Position numbers and translations under genes: made by a program. The notes under the pieces were generated by a model. That model saw nothing but the letters and a program-made list of their open reading frames with translations, ran no database searches and was not told the DNA's origin. This document shows, in pieces, positions 28,127 to 36,759 of a DNA stretch of 64,000 nucleotides. This DNA is from Myxococcales bacterium (lineage in GTDB: Bacteria; Myxococcota_A; Polyangia; Palsa-1104; JAEUJZ01), in the NCBI GenBank assembly GCA_016794365.1, contig JAEUKB010000093.1, forward strand, positions 1 through 64,000, in the 5' to 3' direction. How positions within the stretch are numbered: the first letter of the stretch is position 1; each line of letters begins with the position of its first letter.

Positions 28127-29178
28127 CCCGTCACTTCCGTCAGAAAGCCGAGGAGCCGTTCACGAAACTCCGTCGGCTTTTCCAGGTGCGGCGAGTGTCC
28201 ACAGTCGGACAGCACCACTTCTTCATACGAGCCACCGTTTGTCCGATAGTCATTGAGCAGCGCCCGCATCTGCGAAACCATCGGCTGCGGCGGATACGCT
28301 TCGTCGCCCGGCCAGCCTGGAATCACACCCAGCTTGCCCAGGAATCCGAAGCAAAACAGCGAGGTATCCGACACGATCTGATCGTCGGTGCCGCGAATCC
28401 ACAACACCTTCGGACGCGACGACAGCTTGGCAAAGTCGGTCAGGTTCACATACTTGGCCGAGATCGCGTTGTTCATGCCGCGCGTGCCCGGAGCCAGCGT
28501 CGGCCAGTTCGTCGATCCCGACGCATCACCGGGATAGTGATCAGCACCAAGCTGCGTCTTTAGAATTTCATCGACATAGCGATCTTCTTCCTCGGCGGGA
28601 AGCTGATAGCCCGACTTGAAGAAGAAGCTGCGGACGATCTTGCGCGGCGAAAAGTCGCTGTCGGCGCTGCGATCTTTTTTGGCCAGACACTCGACAAAGC
28701 CAGGGCTGGCGGTTCCTGCGCCCGAGCCTGCGAAGTCGGTAAAGCAAGGTGTTCCGACGCTGTCGCGCGTGCCACCGAAGCCAAACGGCGACATCGGCGC
28801 TTCCAAAACGAGCCCAGCGACCAGCTCGGGATACTTCATCGCAAAGCGCAGCACAACGGCACCACCGACGGACCAGCCACACAGGACCACTCGCTGTCCG
28901 GCGATTCCTTCGATCGTCGTGAGCAAGCTGTGGATGTCATCGACGAAGTCATCGAGCCCGCGCGTCGCATCGATTGGCTTCGGCTCGGTGTCTCCAAAGC
29001 CGCGCAGATCCGGTGCGATGCCACGATACTGCGCAGGCAGCTTCAGCAGCAGGTCCGAAAAGAACTCTCCCGTCGAGATGTTGCCGTGGATGAACACCAC
29101 GGGCTTGCCGTTTCCGCCGGTGTCCAAGAACTTGATGTCGAGCCGTGGGGTCACAAGGTGTCGGGATACGATGCTCAT
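28123..29178 (-). CDS. Alpha/beta hydrolase
   Basis: A 351-residue alpha/beta hydrolase fold protein. The oxyanion FIHGNIS, nucleophile elbow GWSVGG, acidic residue in RGTDDQIV and C-terminal His in SDCGHSPHLEKP form a complete triad. There is a large cap domain insertion around residues 130-230. No signal peptide is visible. Substrate unknown; esterase, epoxide hydrolase and C-C hydrolase relatives look similar. ATG 29178 was chosen as the frame upstream overlaps the divergent ridA leader. Confidence 0.85.
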
Positions 29179-29256
29179 GACCGACGATCTTACCGCTTTG
29201 CGCCGCGCCCTGACCAGCACGTTCAAGGGCCCAAAAACTGTGCTACAAGCGCGACC

Positions 29257-29649
29257 ATGAGTGAAGGACGCACCGTCATTTCGACCAGCTCGGCTCCGGC
29301 TGCGATCGGACCGTATTCCCAAGCGATCGTGGTGGGAAACCTTGTGTTTTGCTCGGGTCAGATTCCGCTGTCGCCAGAGACCGGACTCATCGTCGGTGCC
29401 GGGGACATCGCAGCGCAGACCGAGCAGGTGATGAAGAACCTCCACGCGGTGCTTCAGGCGGCGGGCTGCGGCTTCGAGCACGTCGCGCGCTGCACCATCT
29501 ACCTAAGCAACATGAGCGACTTTGCGACGGTCAACGGCATCTACGGACGGTTCTTTCCCAGCAGTCCGCCCGCGCGCACCACGATCCAAGCCGCTGGACT
29601 GCCGCGCGGAGCCTTGGTCGAAATCGACGCCATCGCGGTCCGCACCTAA
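29257..29649 (+). CDS. ridA: RidA family enamine/imine deaminase
   Basis: A 130-residue Rid protein. It hydrolyses reactive 2-aminoacrylate-type enamines made by PLP enzymes. Conserved features seen are GPYSQAIVVG, FCSGQIPL, the helix VMKNLHAVLQAAGCG, and PPARTTIQ, which carries the substrate-carboxylate Arg. Length is standard. The ATG at 29257 was chosen by homology; the frame is open upstream but reads antisense to the neighbouring hydrolase. Confidence 0.93.
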   Translation: MSEGRTVISTSSAPAAIGPYSQAIVVGNLVFCSGQIPLSPETGLIVGAGDIAAQTEQVMKNLHAVLQAAGCGFEHVARCTIYLSNMSDFATVNGIYGRFFPSSPPARTTIQAAGLPRGALVEIDAIAVRT

Positions 29650-29794
29650 CGAACCCGCACACGTTGACGCAGCCCTGCCCACGCGCTCGCGAGAGGCTGT
29701 CGTCTTCACACCACGACCCTGTTGAAAATCGTCGTCCAAATGCGTCAAGTTTGTAGTGCGTATAACTGAATCTGGCGCAAGGAGACCGTTCCCA

Positions 29795-30316
29795 ATGGCT
29801 ATCGAATACACACTCGCGATGGTCAAGCCCGATGCGGTGAGCAAAGGCTCTACCTGGCACATCATCCAAGACATTGCTTCGTCGGGACTTAAGCCGGTTG
29901 CGGTGCGAATGACCAGGCTCTCGAAGGAACAAGCCAAGACGTTCTACGCGGTCCATGCCGGAAAGAAGTTCTTCGAGGGTCTGACCGACTTTATGTCGTC
30001 GGGACCGATCGTCGCGCTGGTGCTCGAAGGGGAAAGCGCGATTCCGAAGTACCGAGAGCTGATGGGCTCGACGGATTCCAAAAAGGCCGCGCCCGGTACG
30101 CTGCGTCAGAAGTTCGGCACCGATGTCAGCCAAAACGCGGTTCACGGCAGCGACTCTCCCGAAAATGTCCGACGGGAAGCGGGCTTTTTCTTTTCGGGCA
30201 CAGAGCTGGCTGTTCTGGGCATCAGCATCGATGCGATCGGAGCGACGGTTCCGCCAGCAGCTCCCAGCGCACCAGCAGCCCCCGCAGCGACGCCAGCGAA
30301 TCCGGTCAAGCGATAG
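29795..30316 (+). CDS. ndk: Nucleoside diphosphate kinase with Ala/Pro tail
   Basis: Transfers phosphate from ATP to other NDPs. The core is a standard Ndk (MVKPDAV, catalytic His117 in NAVHGSD). The protein is 173 residues, about 30 longer than usual, because of an Ala/Pro-rich C-terminal tail (VPPAAPSAPAAPAATPANP). The ATG at 29795 follows AAGGAGA at good spacing. A TATAAC sequence at 29761 could be the -10 element, without a clear -35. Confidence 0.96.
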   Translation: MAIEYTLAMVKPDAVSKGSTWHIIQDIASSGLKPVAVRMTRLSKEQAKTFYAVHAGKKFFEGLTDFMSSGPIVALVLEGESAIPKYRELMGSTDSKKAAPGTLRQKFGTDVSQNAVHGSDSPENVRREAGFFFSGTELAVLGISIDAIGATVPPAAPSAPAAPAATPANPVKR

Positions 30317-30366
30317 CCAGCCGCCGCCATTGACAGAAGGGCGCGCGTTGGTACGCTCCGCGAGCC

Positions 30367-30774
30367 ATGACACAAGTACGCACATCCACCCTCCTCGCTC
30401 TCGCCTCTTTCAGTCTGCTGTCCGTCGCTGTCGTCGCGTGTACCAAAGAAGAAGCCGCGATGGACGCTGGCGATATGACCGTTCGTTCCTGCTGTGGCAA
30501 GCCCGGCGATCCCGGCAACAGCCTCGGCGTCGGCAAATACTGCTCTAGCTCGGCGGGCGCAGAGTGCCGCACCAACTCCTCGGCGACGGTCTGCTCGCAG
30601 CTGCTGGGCGATCCAACCCGACCGACGTTTTTCTGTACCCAGCCGTGCGTTCCTGACGGTGGAACCAACTCCTGCGGCGACAATGCGAAGTGTACCCAAG
30701 ACTCTGCGACGCAGCAGTGGGGCTGTGTTCCGTCGGTGTGCGTCGATAGTCCGCTGCCCGGCTGTAAGCTGTGA
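30367..30774 (+). CDS. Cys-rich lipoprotein
   Basis: A 135-residue lipoprotein with signal peptide and lipobox VVAC. A short linker DAGDMTVRSC precedes a mature domain with a dozen or so Cys (GKYCSSSAGAECRT, VCSQLL, FFCTQPCVPDGG, SCGDNAKC), likely disulfide-bonded like small EGF-like or stigma-type myxobacterial lipoproteins. No family recognised. Its TGA overlaps the GTG start of coaE, so the two are translationally coupled. Confidence 0.75.
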   Translation: MTQVRTSTLLALASFSLLSVAVVACTKEEAAMDAGDMTVRSCCGKPGDPGNSLGVGKYCSSSAGAECRTNSSATVCSQLLGDPTRPTFFCTQPCVPDGGTNSCGDNAKCTQDSATQQWGCVPSVCVDSPLPGCKL

Positions 30775-31424
30775 TCGATCGCAGACCGTTTGTGATCGGG
30801 CTGACCGGCGGAATTGCGTCGGGAAAGAGCACGATTGGCCGACAGCTCCGCGAGCTGGGCGCAATCGTCATCGACGCCGATGAAGTCGCGCGCGACGTGG
30901 TAAAGCCCGGTCAGCCTGCGTATCGACAGCTTGTGGATGCATTTGGCGCAGACATCTTGAGCGCTTCTACCGACGAAGCAGAGCCTGCGCTCGATCGCAA
31001 AAAGCTCGCGGCGCGGGTCTTTGGCGACGAATCAGCGCGGCAAAAGCTCAACCAGATCACGCATCCCGCGATTGCCAAAGAGAGTGCGCGACGGATGCAG
31101 CAAGCAATGCTGGCGGGCGCGCAGGTGATCGTCTACGAAGCGGCGCTGATCGTCGAAAACAACCTGTATCAAGGAATGGATGGGCTGATCGTCGTCGATC
31201 TTCCGGAAGAAGAGCAGGTCCGACGCGCGGTCTCACGCGGTGGGCTCAGCGAGGCCGAAGCGAACGCACGGATTCGCTCGCAAGCGTCGCGACAGCAGCG
31301 GAAGGAGGCAGCGACTTGGATCATCGACAACCAAGGCAGCCTCGATGACACGCGCAGCCAGATCCTGACGCTATGGAACGAGCTGGCCGCCGGACGACTG
31401 CCAGCGGCACAGCCAAAGAGCTAG
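30771..31424 (+). CDS. coaE: Dephospho-CoA kinase
   Basis: Phosphorylates the 3' hydroxyl of dephospho-CoA, the last step of CoA synthesis. The 217-residue protein has the P-loop GLTGGIASGKST, DADEVARDVV and HPAIAKESARRM, all typical. The start is a GTG at 30771 overlapping the upstream TGA (GTGA). Confidence 0.95.
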   Translation: MIDRRPFVIGLTGGIASGKSTIGRQLRELGAIVIDADEVARDVVKPGQPAYRQLVDAFGADILSASTDEAEPALDRKKLAARVFGDESARQKLNQITHPAIAKESARRMQQAMLAGAQVIVYEAALIVENNLYQGMDGLIVVDLPEEEQVRRAVSRGGLSEAEANARIRSQASRQQRKEAATWIIDNQGSLDDTRSQILTLWNELAAGRLPAAQPKS

Positions 31425-31434
31425 CGCAGACGAG

Positions 31435-31665
31435 CTATTCCTCGTCGGAATCGTCGTCGCACAGGCTCACAACGATCACGCACGAGCCTGCGGGCTTTTC
31501 ACAAGGAGCCGCCGATGAAGTCTTTTCAAGCCGCGCCAGCAGATCTGGATGAGGCAGCTCTAACGCAAGCTGCGCCAGTTCCAGCGAACCGCGCTGCGCA
31601 GCAGATGAAATCGAAGCCTGATGGCGGAGGTTCTTGCTCTGGCGGCTGCGTGGATGGTGCAACAT
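31435..31665 (-). CDS. Small peptide with Cys and an acidic C-terminus
   Basis: A 76-residue open frame starting at ATG 31665 with AGAGG 5 bases upstream. The first half is basic and polar. A helix-like middle (LELAQLALELPHPDLLARLE) is followed by a short C-terminal segment containing three Cys and ending in DDDSDEE. This leader-plus-core look recalls RiPP precursor peptides, but no modifying enzyme is adjacent. Its upstream region is clearly richer in A/T than the surroundings. It converges with coaE, 10 bases apart. No family recognised; it may also be a small regulatory protein. Confidence 0.5.
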   Translation of the reverse strand: MLHHPRSRQSKNLRHQASISSAAQRGSLELAQLALELPHPDLLARLEKTSSAAPCEKPAGSCVIVVSLCDDDSDEE

Positions 31666-31861
31666 GGCGACCTCTCTAATGAAAAATGTTGCCTGTTCTT
31701 ACAATAACATAGCGAATAGAAAGTGGGAACCGGCGCACTCCAAGTCTGTGCGATCACGGTAGTTGAGACGAATTTCGCGGTTGTGCTACCTTGTATCGTC
31801 TTGCTTTCAAACAGCCCAAAAATGGCAATGTTGGGCACATTCTTGCGCAGTCGAGGATCAA

Positions 31862-33226
31862 ATGTCTGACCAGTTCACATCGGTAGAAGAAAAAGGGCTT
31901 GGCACGAACCTGATCGACTCGATCAAGGGAGTTGCCGTCGGCGGTTTGCTGTTCATCTGCTCGTTTGTCGTGCTGTGGATGAACGAAGGCCGCGTCGATC
32001 TGTCTGAGGTCGCCAAAAAGTCCGTGGTGGCCAACCCTGCCAGCGTCGATAGTGGACTCAACGGCAAGTTTGTGTCCGTCACGGGAGAGCTAAAGACCGA
32101 CGAAAAGATTGGCGATCCCGAGCTGCTCAGGCCAGGCAACTACGTCCGTCTGCACCGTAACGTGCAGATGTTCGCGTGGGTCGAAAACGTCAAGACCACG
32201 ACGGAAAAGAAGACGGGCGGCAAGAAGGTCGAGACGCGGACGGTGACCTACACCAAAGACTGGACCAACAAGCCGAAGCTCCCGACGGAGATGGAGAACC
32301 CGAAAGGGCACGAAAACATCCCGCTGACGATCAAAGACGAGACGTTTTCGGCACAAAAAGCGATGGTCGCGGCGTATCCGTTCGATCCGCAAGATGCCAG
32401 CTTGCCGAGCGCTGAACCGCTCAAGCTGACGCAGGACATGGTGAAGCTCGCGGAAGAAGCCAAGCCGGAAGCGACGACGGACGGTGCAGCAGGCGGCGAA
32501 GCCAAGCCAGCGGGCGACGAAGCCAAGCCCGAAGGTGACGCGGTCAAGCCAGCCGAAGAAAAGGCCGAAGAGCCTGCGAGCGACGACAAAAAGAGCAAGA
32601 AGAAGAAGCGCAAGGGTCGCTCGGTGAAGAAGCCGCGTCCGACCGTCGCTGAAGTGGGCAAAGCAGAGCGCAAAGCCGACGCCATCGCAGCGCGCAAGCC
32701 GCAGAGCTTTTCGCTGGCCGACGACAAGTATCTGTTCAAAGGCTCGGGAACGCTGAGCCAGCCGGAAGTGGGCGACGTGCGCATCTCGTATACCGCGCTG
32801 GTTCCGGGCGCGAAGGTGACGCTGTTTGGCAAGCTCGACGGCGGATCGGTGCAGGCGTACAAGGACAAGGACTCGTCGCTGTTCCGTGCAGTGCCGGGCT
32901 CTCGCGAGGAAGCGATTCAGACGCTGGCTGACGAGCACAAGACGGTCGGCTGGGTGCTGCGCATCGTCGGATTCCTGATGATGTGGTTCGGTCTGATCCT
33001 GTTCTTTGGACCGATCAACACGCTGCTCGACATCCTGCCGTTCCTGGGCTCGGCGGGTCGCTTCTTGGTGAGCGTGGTGATGTTCCCGATCGCGCTGGTG
33101 CTGTCGCTGGTGACGGTGATCCTATCGATCATCGCGCACAGCCCGATCCTTTTGACGCTGGTCTTCGTCGCGATGGGCGCTGGCGGCTACTTCCTGTATC
33201 AGAAGAAAAAGAAGAAGGCCGCGTAG
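31862..33226 (+). CDS. TMEM43-family membrane protein
   Basis: A 454-residue membrane protein related to eukaryotic TMEM43 (LUMA). One transmembrane segment lies near the N-terminus (GVAVGGLLFICSFVVLWMNEG). It is followed by a large soluble domain with ELLRPGNYVRLHRNVQMFAWVE. At the C-terminus there are about four hydrophobic segments (WVLRIVGFLMMWFGLILFFG, FLVSVVMFPIALVLSLVTVI, PILLTLVFVAMGAGGYFL). An insertion of roughly 60 residues rich in Glu/Ala/Pro then Lys (EAKPAGDEAKPEGDAVKPAE) interrupts the soluble domain. Bacterial function is unknown. The ATG at 31862 is preceded by GAGGAT. Confidence 0.85.
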   Translation: MSDQFTSVEEKGLGTNLIDSIKGVAVGGLLFICSFVVLWMNEGRVDLSEVAKKSVVANPASVDSGLNGKFVSVTGELKTDEKIGDPELLRPGNYVRLHRNVQMFAWVENVKTTTEKKTGGKKVETRTVTYTKDWTNKPKLPTEMENPKGHENIPLTIKDETFSAQKAMVAAYPFDPQDASLPSAEPLKLTQDMVKLAEEAKPEATTDGAAGGEAKPAGDEAKPEGDAVKPAEEKAEEPASDDKKSKKKKRKGRSVKKPRPTVAEVGKAERKADAIAARKPQSFSLADDKYLFKGSGTLSQPEVGDVRISYTALVPGAKVTLFGKLDGGSVQAYKDKDSSLFRAVPGSREEAIQTLADEHKTVGWVLRIVGFLMMWFGLILFFGPINTLLDILPFLGSAGRFLVSVVMFPIALVLSLVTVILSIIAHSPILLTLVFVAMGAGGYFLYQKKKKKAA

Positions 33227-33337
33227 CGAACGCTTCGGCTCTGTTTGCAAACGTCCCGCCCGCTCGTAGTTCGCTAGACAACGCTGCCGCGCCGCGCTAT
33301 ACCGCCCGCCCGGCGGTGCCTATTTCCGCCCGACAAC

Positions 33338-34360
33338 ATGCCAGTCTTTGCCAGCTACGAGGAGTTCGCGGCTTCCGTCTCACCACTGGAAGCGTGCGCG
33401 CTGGTGATCGGAAACTTCGATGGAGTTCATCGCGGTCACCAAGCGCTGATTGCGTCGGCTCGCGAGCGTGTGGGCGCAGCCGGGAAAGTGGTTGCACTGA
33501 CGTTTTCGCCGCATCCAGCGACGGTGCTTTCCCCGCAACATGCGCCTTCGCTGCTTCTGTCGGCGCGTCGCAAGCGCGAGCTGCTGCTGCAAGCCGGTGC
33601 GGACTTTGTCGTCGAGCAGCGCTTCGATCATGCGTTTGCTCAGCTGGACGCGCAGGCTTTTGTCGAGCGAATCATCTTGGCCGGTCCGACGCTGCGTGCG
33701 GTCTGTGTCGGGCATGACTTCCGCTTCGGTCGTGGTCGCGCGGGCGACGGAGCACTGCTCGATCAGCTGCTCGGGACGACACAAGGCACCCAAGTTACGG
33801 TGCTCTCGGCGGTCTCGGTCACGACGCCAAGCGGAGAGCAAGTAACCTGTTCTTCGACGCTGGTTCGGCGGGCTCTGTCGGATGGCGAGCTGTCCCGCGC
33901 CGAGCTGATTCTGGGCCGACCCGCTGAGCTAGAAGGAACGGTTGTCCACGGTGCAGGCCGAGGCCGAACCATCTCGGTCCCGACCGCCAATCTGCACTGT
34001 CACACCGACATCAAGCTTCGACCTGGCGTGTATGCCGCGTGGGCCGAAATCCTCTCTGAATCTGCGGCTTCTTCGTCTGGAATTTCCCAGGTAGAAGCCC
34101 GCCACCCTGCCGCCGTCAACGTTGGATATAATCCAACATTCCAGGGCCCCACTGTTGGCACCGTGCCGCCACTATCGGTGGAAGCGCACTTGCTGGTCGC
34201 TGATGGTGTCGAGCTACCGTCGCTGTACGATCGAGAGCTGCGACTGTGCTTTGTGGCCCGGCTGCGTGATGAGCGGAAGTTTCCGTCGGTGGCAGAGCTG
34301 ATTGCGCAGATCCGAAGCGACATCGCCACCGTCAGACAGATCACTGGGGAACGACGCTAG
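33338..34360 (+). CDS. ribF: Riboflavin kinase / FAD synthetase
   Basis: Bifunctional enzyme converting riboflavin to FMN and FAD. The 340-residue protein has the adenylyltransferase domain first (VIGNFDGVHRGHQAL, VCVGHDFRFGRGRAGD) and the kinase domain second (RTISVPTANL, GVYAAWAE, NVGYNPTF). Length slightly exceeds the usual 310. The ATG at 33338 lacks a strong ribosome site. A DUF4912 gene follows after 42 bases. Confidence 0.95.
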   Translation: MPVFASYEEFAASVSPLEACALVIGNFDGVHRGHQALIASARERVGAAGKVVALTFSPHPATVLSPQHAPSLLLSARRKRELLLQAGADFVVEQRFDHAFAQLDAQAFVERIILAGPTLRAVCVGHDFRFGRGRAGDGALLDQLLGTTQGTQVTVLSAVSVTTPSGEQVTCSSTLVRRALSDGELSRAELILGRPAELEGTVVHGAGRGRTISVPTANLHCHTDIKLRPGVYAAWAEILSESAASSSGISQVEARHPAAVNVGYNPTFQGPTVGTVPPLSVEAHLLVADGVELPSLYDRELRLCFVARLRDERKFPSVAELIAQIRSDIATVRQITGERR

Positions 34361-34402
34361 GCCGCGCGACAAAAAGGCCCAAGCGGCGGAGATGGAGTTG
34401 CC

Positions 34403-35149
34403 ATGGTTTCCAGCAAAGACACGGAAGCACACACGTTCACGGGCGCGACCGAAGCGGATGCAGCGACGGCTCAGCCAACGGACGCTTCTGCTGACGAGCA
34501 AGCCAGACTCAAGCGGCGATTGGGCCATGAGCGCTCTCACGACGGAGATCTGCCCGAGACGTACGGTCGCGACGAAGTAGAAATCCTGCCCAAAGATCCG
34601 CACTGGTACTTCATCTACTGGGAAGTCACCGATGCAGGACTGAAGGCAGCCGAGCAGCAGCTTGGACTCAGCGACGGGGACGGCAAGCTGGTGCTGCGCG
34701 TGTTTGTCACGACTTACACGACGCCGGGCGGAAAAGATCACCGCGAGATCCGCGATCTGCACCTTCACGCTCGGCACGGAAAAAAATATCTGGAGTCCCC
34801 GCGCGCGGGTGCGCATCTCCGGGCTGCCGTCGGACTTCTGACGACAGAAGGACTGTTTGCTCCGATTGCTCAGTCGCAGCCGCTACGGCTTCCTCCGACG
34901 CAGCCATCGACGGATACAGCGGTCGAGTGGGCGCATGTTCAGCCCGGACAGCTCGACGGAAAACAGCGCGAACACATTCTCATTTCTCGACCAGAGCGGG
35001 CTCACAAAGAGCGCGCCCTGCCCTGGCGCACCGGCAGCGCACCGCACGCAAGTCAGCTGCCTGTCTCTGAATCCGAGTGGATCGTCGATGCTCCGACTGG
35101 CCAGACCAGCAGCGGCAACCGACCACCGGGGAAAAGCGGAGGGCTGTGA
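34403..35149 (+). CDS. DUF4912 domain protein
   Basis: A 248-residue protein with an N-terminal Ser/Thr/Ala-rich stretch and a central DUF4912 domain (EILPKDPHWYFIYWEVTD ... LRVFVTTY). The fold is thought to be a carbohydrate-binding-like sandwich. The stop TGA overlaps the ATG of the GH57 branching-enzyme gene (TGATG), implying a linked role in alpha-glucan metabolism. ATG 34403 has GGAG about 8 bases upstream. The molecular function is unknown. Confidence 0.82.
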   Translation: MVSSKDTEAHTFTGATEADAATAQPTDASADEQARLKRRLGHERSHDGDLPETYGRDEVEILPKDPHWYFIYWEVTDAGLKAAEQQLGLSDGDGKLVLRVFVTTYTTPGGKDHREIRDLHLHARHGKKYLESPRAGAHLRAAVGLLTTEGLFAPIAQSQPLRLPPTQPSTDTAVEWAHVQPGQLDGKQREHILISRPERAHKERALPWRTGSAPHASQLPVSESEWIVDAPTGQTSSGNRPPGKSGGL

Positions 35150-36759
35150 TGTCCGCTCGAGTGCGGGGTGACTTGCTGCTGCTTCTGCACGCGCACCTGC
35201 CTTATGTGCGTCACCCCGAAAATCCGTACCATCTCGAAGAAAACTGGCTGTACGAGGCCATCACCGCCACGTATTTGCCGCTCATCGTCGAGTTGCGTGC
35301 GCTGCAAGTGCCCGAAAAGGGCTCGTCGGCGCGCCTGACGATCTCGCTGTCACCGACGCTGTGCTCGATGCTGCGCGACAAGCTGCTCAGCGAGCGCTAT
35401 CGCGCGTATCTGGATCGCCTGCTGCGACTCGGTGAAGAAGAGCTGACGCGAGCCAAGCACAACCCGACGCAGACCGAGCTGGTTCGCTTCTATCTGTCGC
35501 GGTTTACCGAGCTGCGCGCGCTGTATCGTTCCATTGGTGGGGACATCGTCGGAGCGTTTGCCGAGCTGCAAGATCGCGGCGTGCTGGAAATCATCACGAC
35601 CTGCGCGACGCACGCGTATCTTCCGGTGGTGCGAGAGCCGTCGGCTCGTCGAGCGCAGCTTCTCATCGCGGTTCGTCATCATCGTGAGTGCTTCGGTCGC
35701 TATCCGCGCGGAATCTGGCTGCCCGAGTGTGGCTATTTCGACGGGCTCGATCAGCTGCTGGCAGAGCTGGATCTGCGCTACTTCTTCCTCGACGCACACG
35801 GGCTGACCTATGCTCGGCCCAGGCCGCCGCTCGGACTGCATGCGCCGATCTTTACCCGCGCTGGCGTCGCTGCGTTTGGTCGCGATCTGATGTCGTCGAA
35901 GCAGGTCTGGTCTTCGACGGAAGGCTATCCCGCCGACGGTGTGTATCGCGACTTCTATCGCGACATCGGCTTCGATCGTCCGCTGTCCGAGATCGGTCCG
36001 TACATTCATCCCGACGGAATCCGCGTTCACACCGGCTACAAGTATCATCGCGTCACCGGGCCACGCGTCGATTTGCAGGACAAAGCGCTCTATTCTCCCG
36101 AGGCTGCGCGCATCAAAGCCCGAGAGCACGCACGCGACTTTGTCGAAAAGCGCGTCGCACAGATCGCGTGGCTGTCTCAGCGCATGGATCGTCGTCCGGT
36201 GATCGTCTCGCCGTATGATGCCGAGCTGTTTGGTCACTGGTGGTTCGAGGGACCGACGTTCCTCGGCGAAGTGCTGCGACTGTGTAGCCTGCCTGACAGC
36301 GACGTGCAGCTTCAGACCGCATCGGGCTATCTGGCGGATCATCCGGTGAACGCAGTGTGTGATCCAGCGCCGTCGTCGTGGGGCGAAGGTGGCTATTCTG
36401 CGGTGTGGCTCGATCTCAGCAACGACTGGATTTACCGTCACATCCATCACGCAGAGACGAAGCTGCACGAGCTGGTTTCTCGTCTGGGCAGCAAAGCCAG
36501 CGATGCAGAACCGACGCTGCTAGAGCGAGCGCTGACCCAAGCGGGACGAGAGCTGCTGCTCGCGCAGTCATCCGACTGGGCGTTCATCATGAAGACCGGC
36601 ACAGCGGTGTCGTACGCCGAGTCGCGCGTTCGCACACACCTTCAGCGCTTCAACCGCCTGGCCGACGGAATCGAGACAGCAGCCATCGACGAAGCATTTT
36701 TGGCCGACTGCGAAGCGCGGGACAACCTGTTCCCGTCGCTCGATCCACGTCTGTTTTAG
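35149..36759 (+). CDS. GH57 1,4-alpha-glucan branching enzyme-like
   Basis: A 536-residue family 57 glycoside hydrolase of the Thermococcus TK1436 branching-enzyme type. It makes alpha-1,6 branches in glycogen-like polymers. Conserved regions seen are LLLHAHLPYVRHPE, GIWLPECGY (nucleophile Glu) and SPYDAELFGHWWFEGPTFL (acid Asp), plus a helical C-terminal domain (DWAFIMKTGTAVSYAESR). The ATG at 35149 overlaps the DUF4912 stop. It converges with the M18 peptidase gene with a 4-base overlap of ends. Confidence 0.92.
   Translation: MSARVRGDLLLLLHAHLPYVRHPENPYHLEENWLYEAITATYLPLIVELRALQVPEKGSSARLTISLSPTLCSMLRDKLLSERYRAYLDRLLRLGEEELTRAKHNPTQTELVRFYLSRFTELRALYRSIGGDIVGAFAELQDRGVLEIITTCATHAYLPVVREPSARRAQLLIAVRHHRECFGRYPRGIWLPECGYFDGLDQLLAELDLRYFFLDAHGLTYARPRPPLGLHAPIFTRAGVAAFGRDLMSSKQVWSSTEGYPADGVYRDFYRDIGFDRPLSEIGPYIHPDGIRVHTGYKYHRVTGPRVDLQDKALYSPEAARIKAREHARDFVEKRVAQIAWLSQRMDRRPVIVSPYDAELFGHWWFEGPTFLGEVLRLCSLPDSDVQLQTASGYLADHPVNAVCDPAPSSWGEGGYSAVWLDLSNDWIYRHIHHAETKLHELVSRLGSKASDAEPTLLERALTQAGRELLLAQSSDWAFIMKTGTAVSYAESRVRTHLQRFNRLADGIETAAIDEAFLADCEARDNLFPSLDPRLF

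Noticed and set aside
32090-32938. 282-codon minus-strand frame
   Set aside because: Antisense to the TMEM43-like gene, with no ribosome site or recognisable domain.
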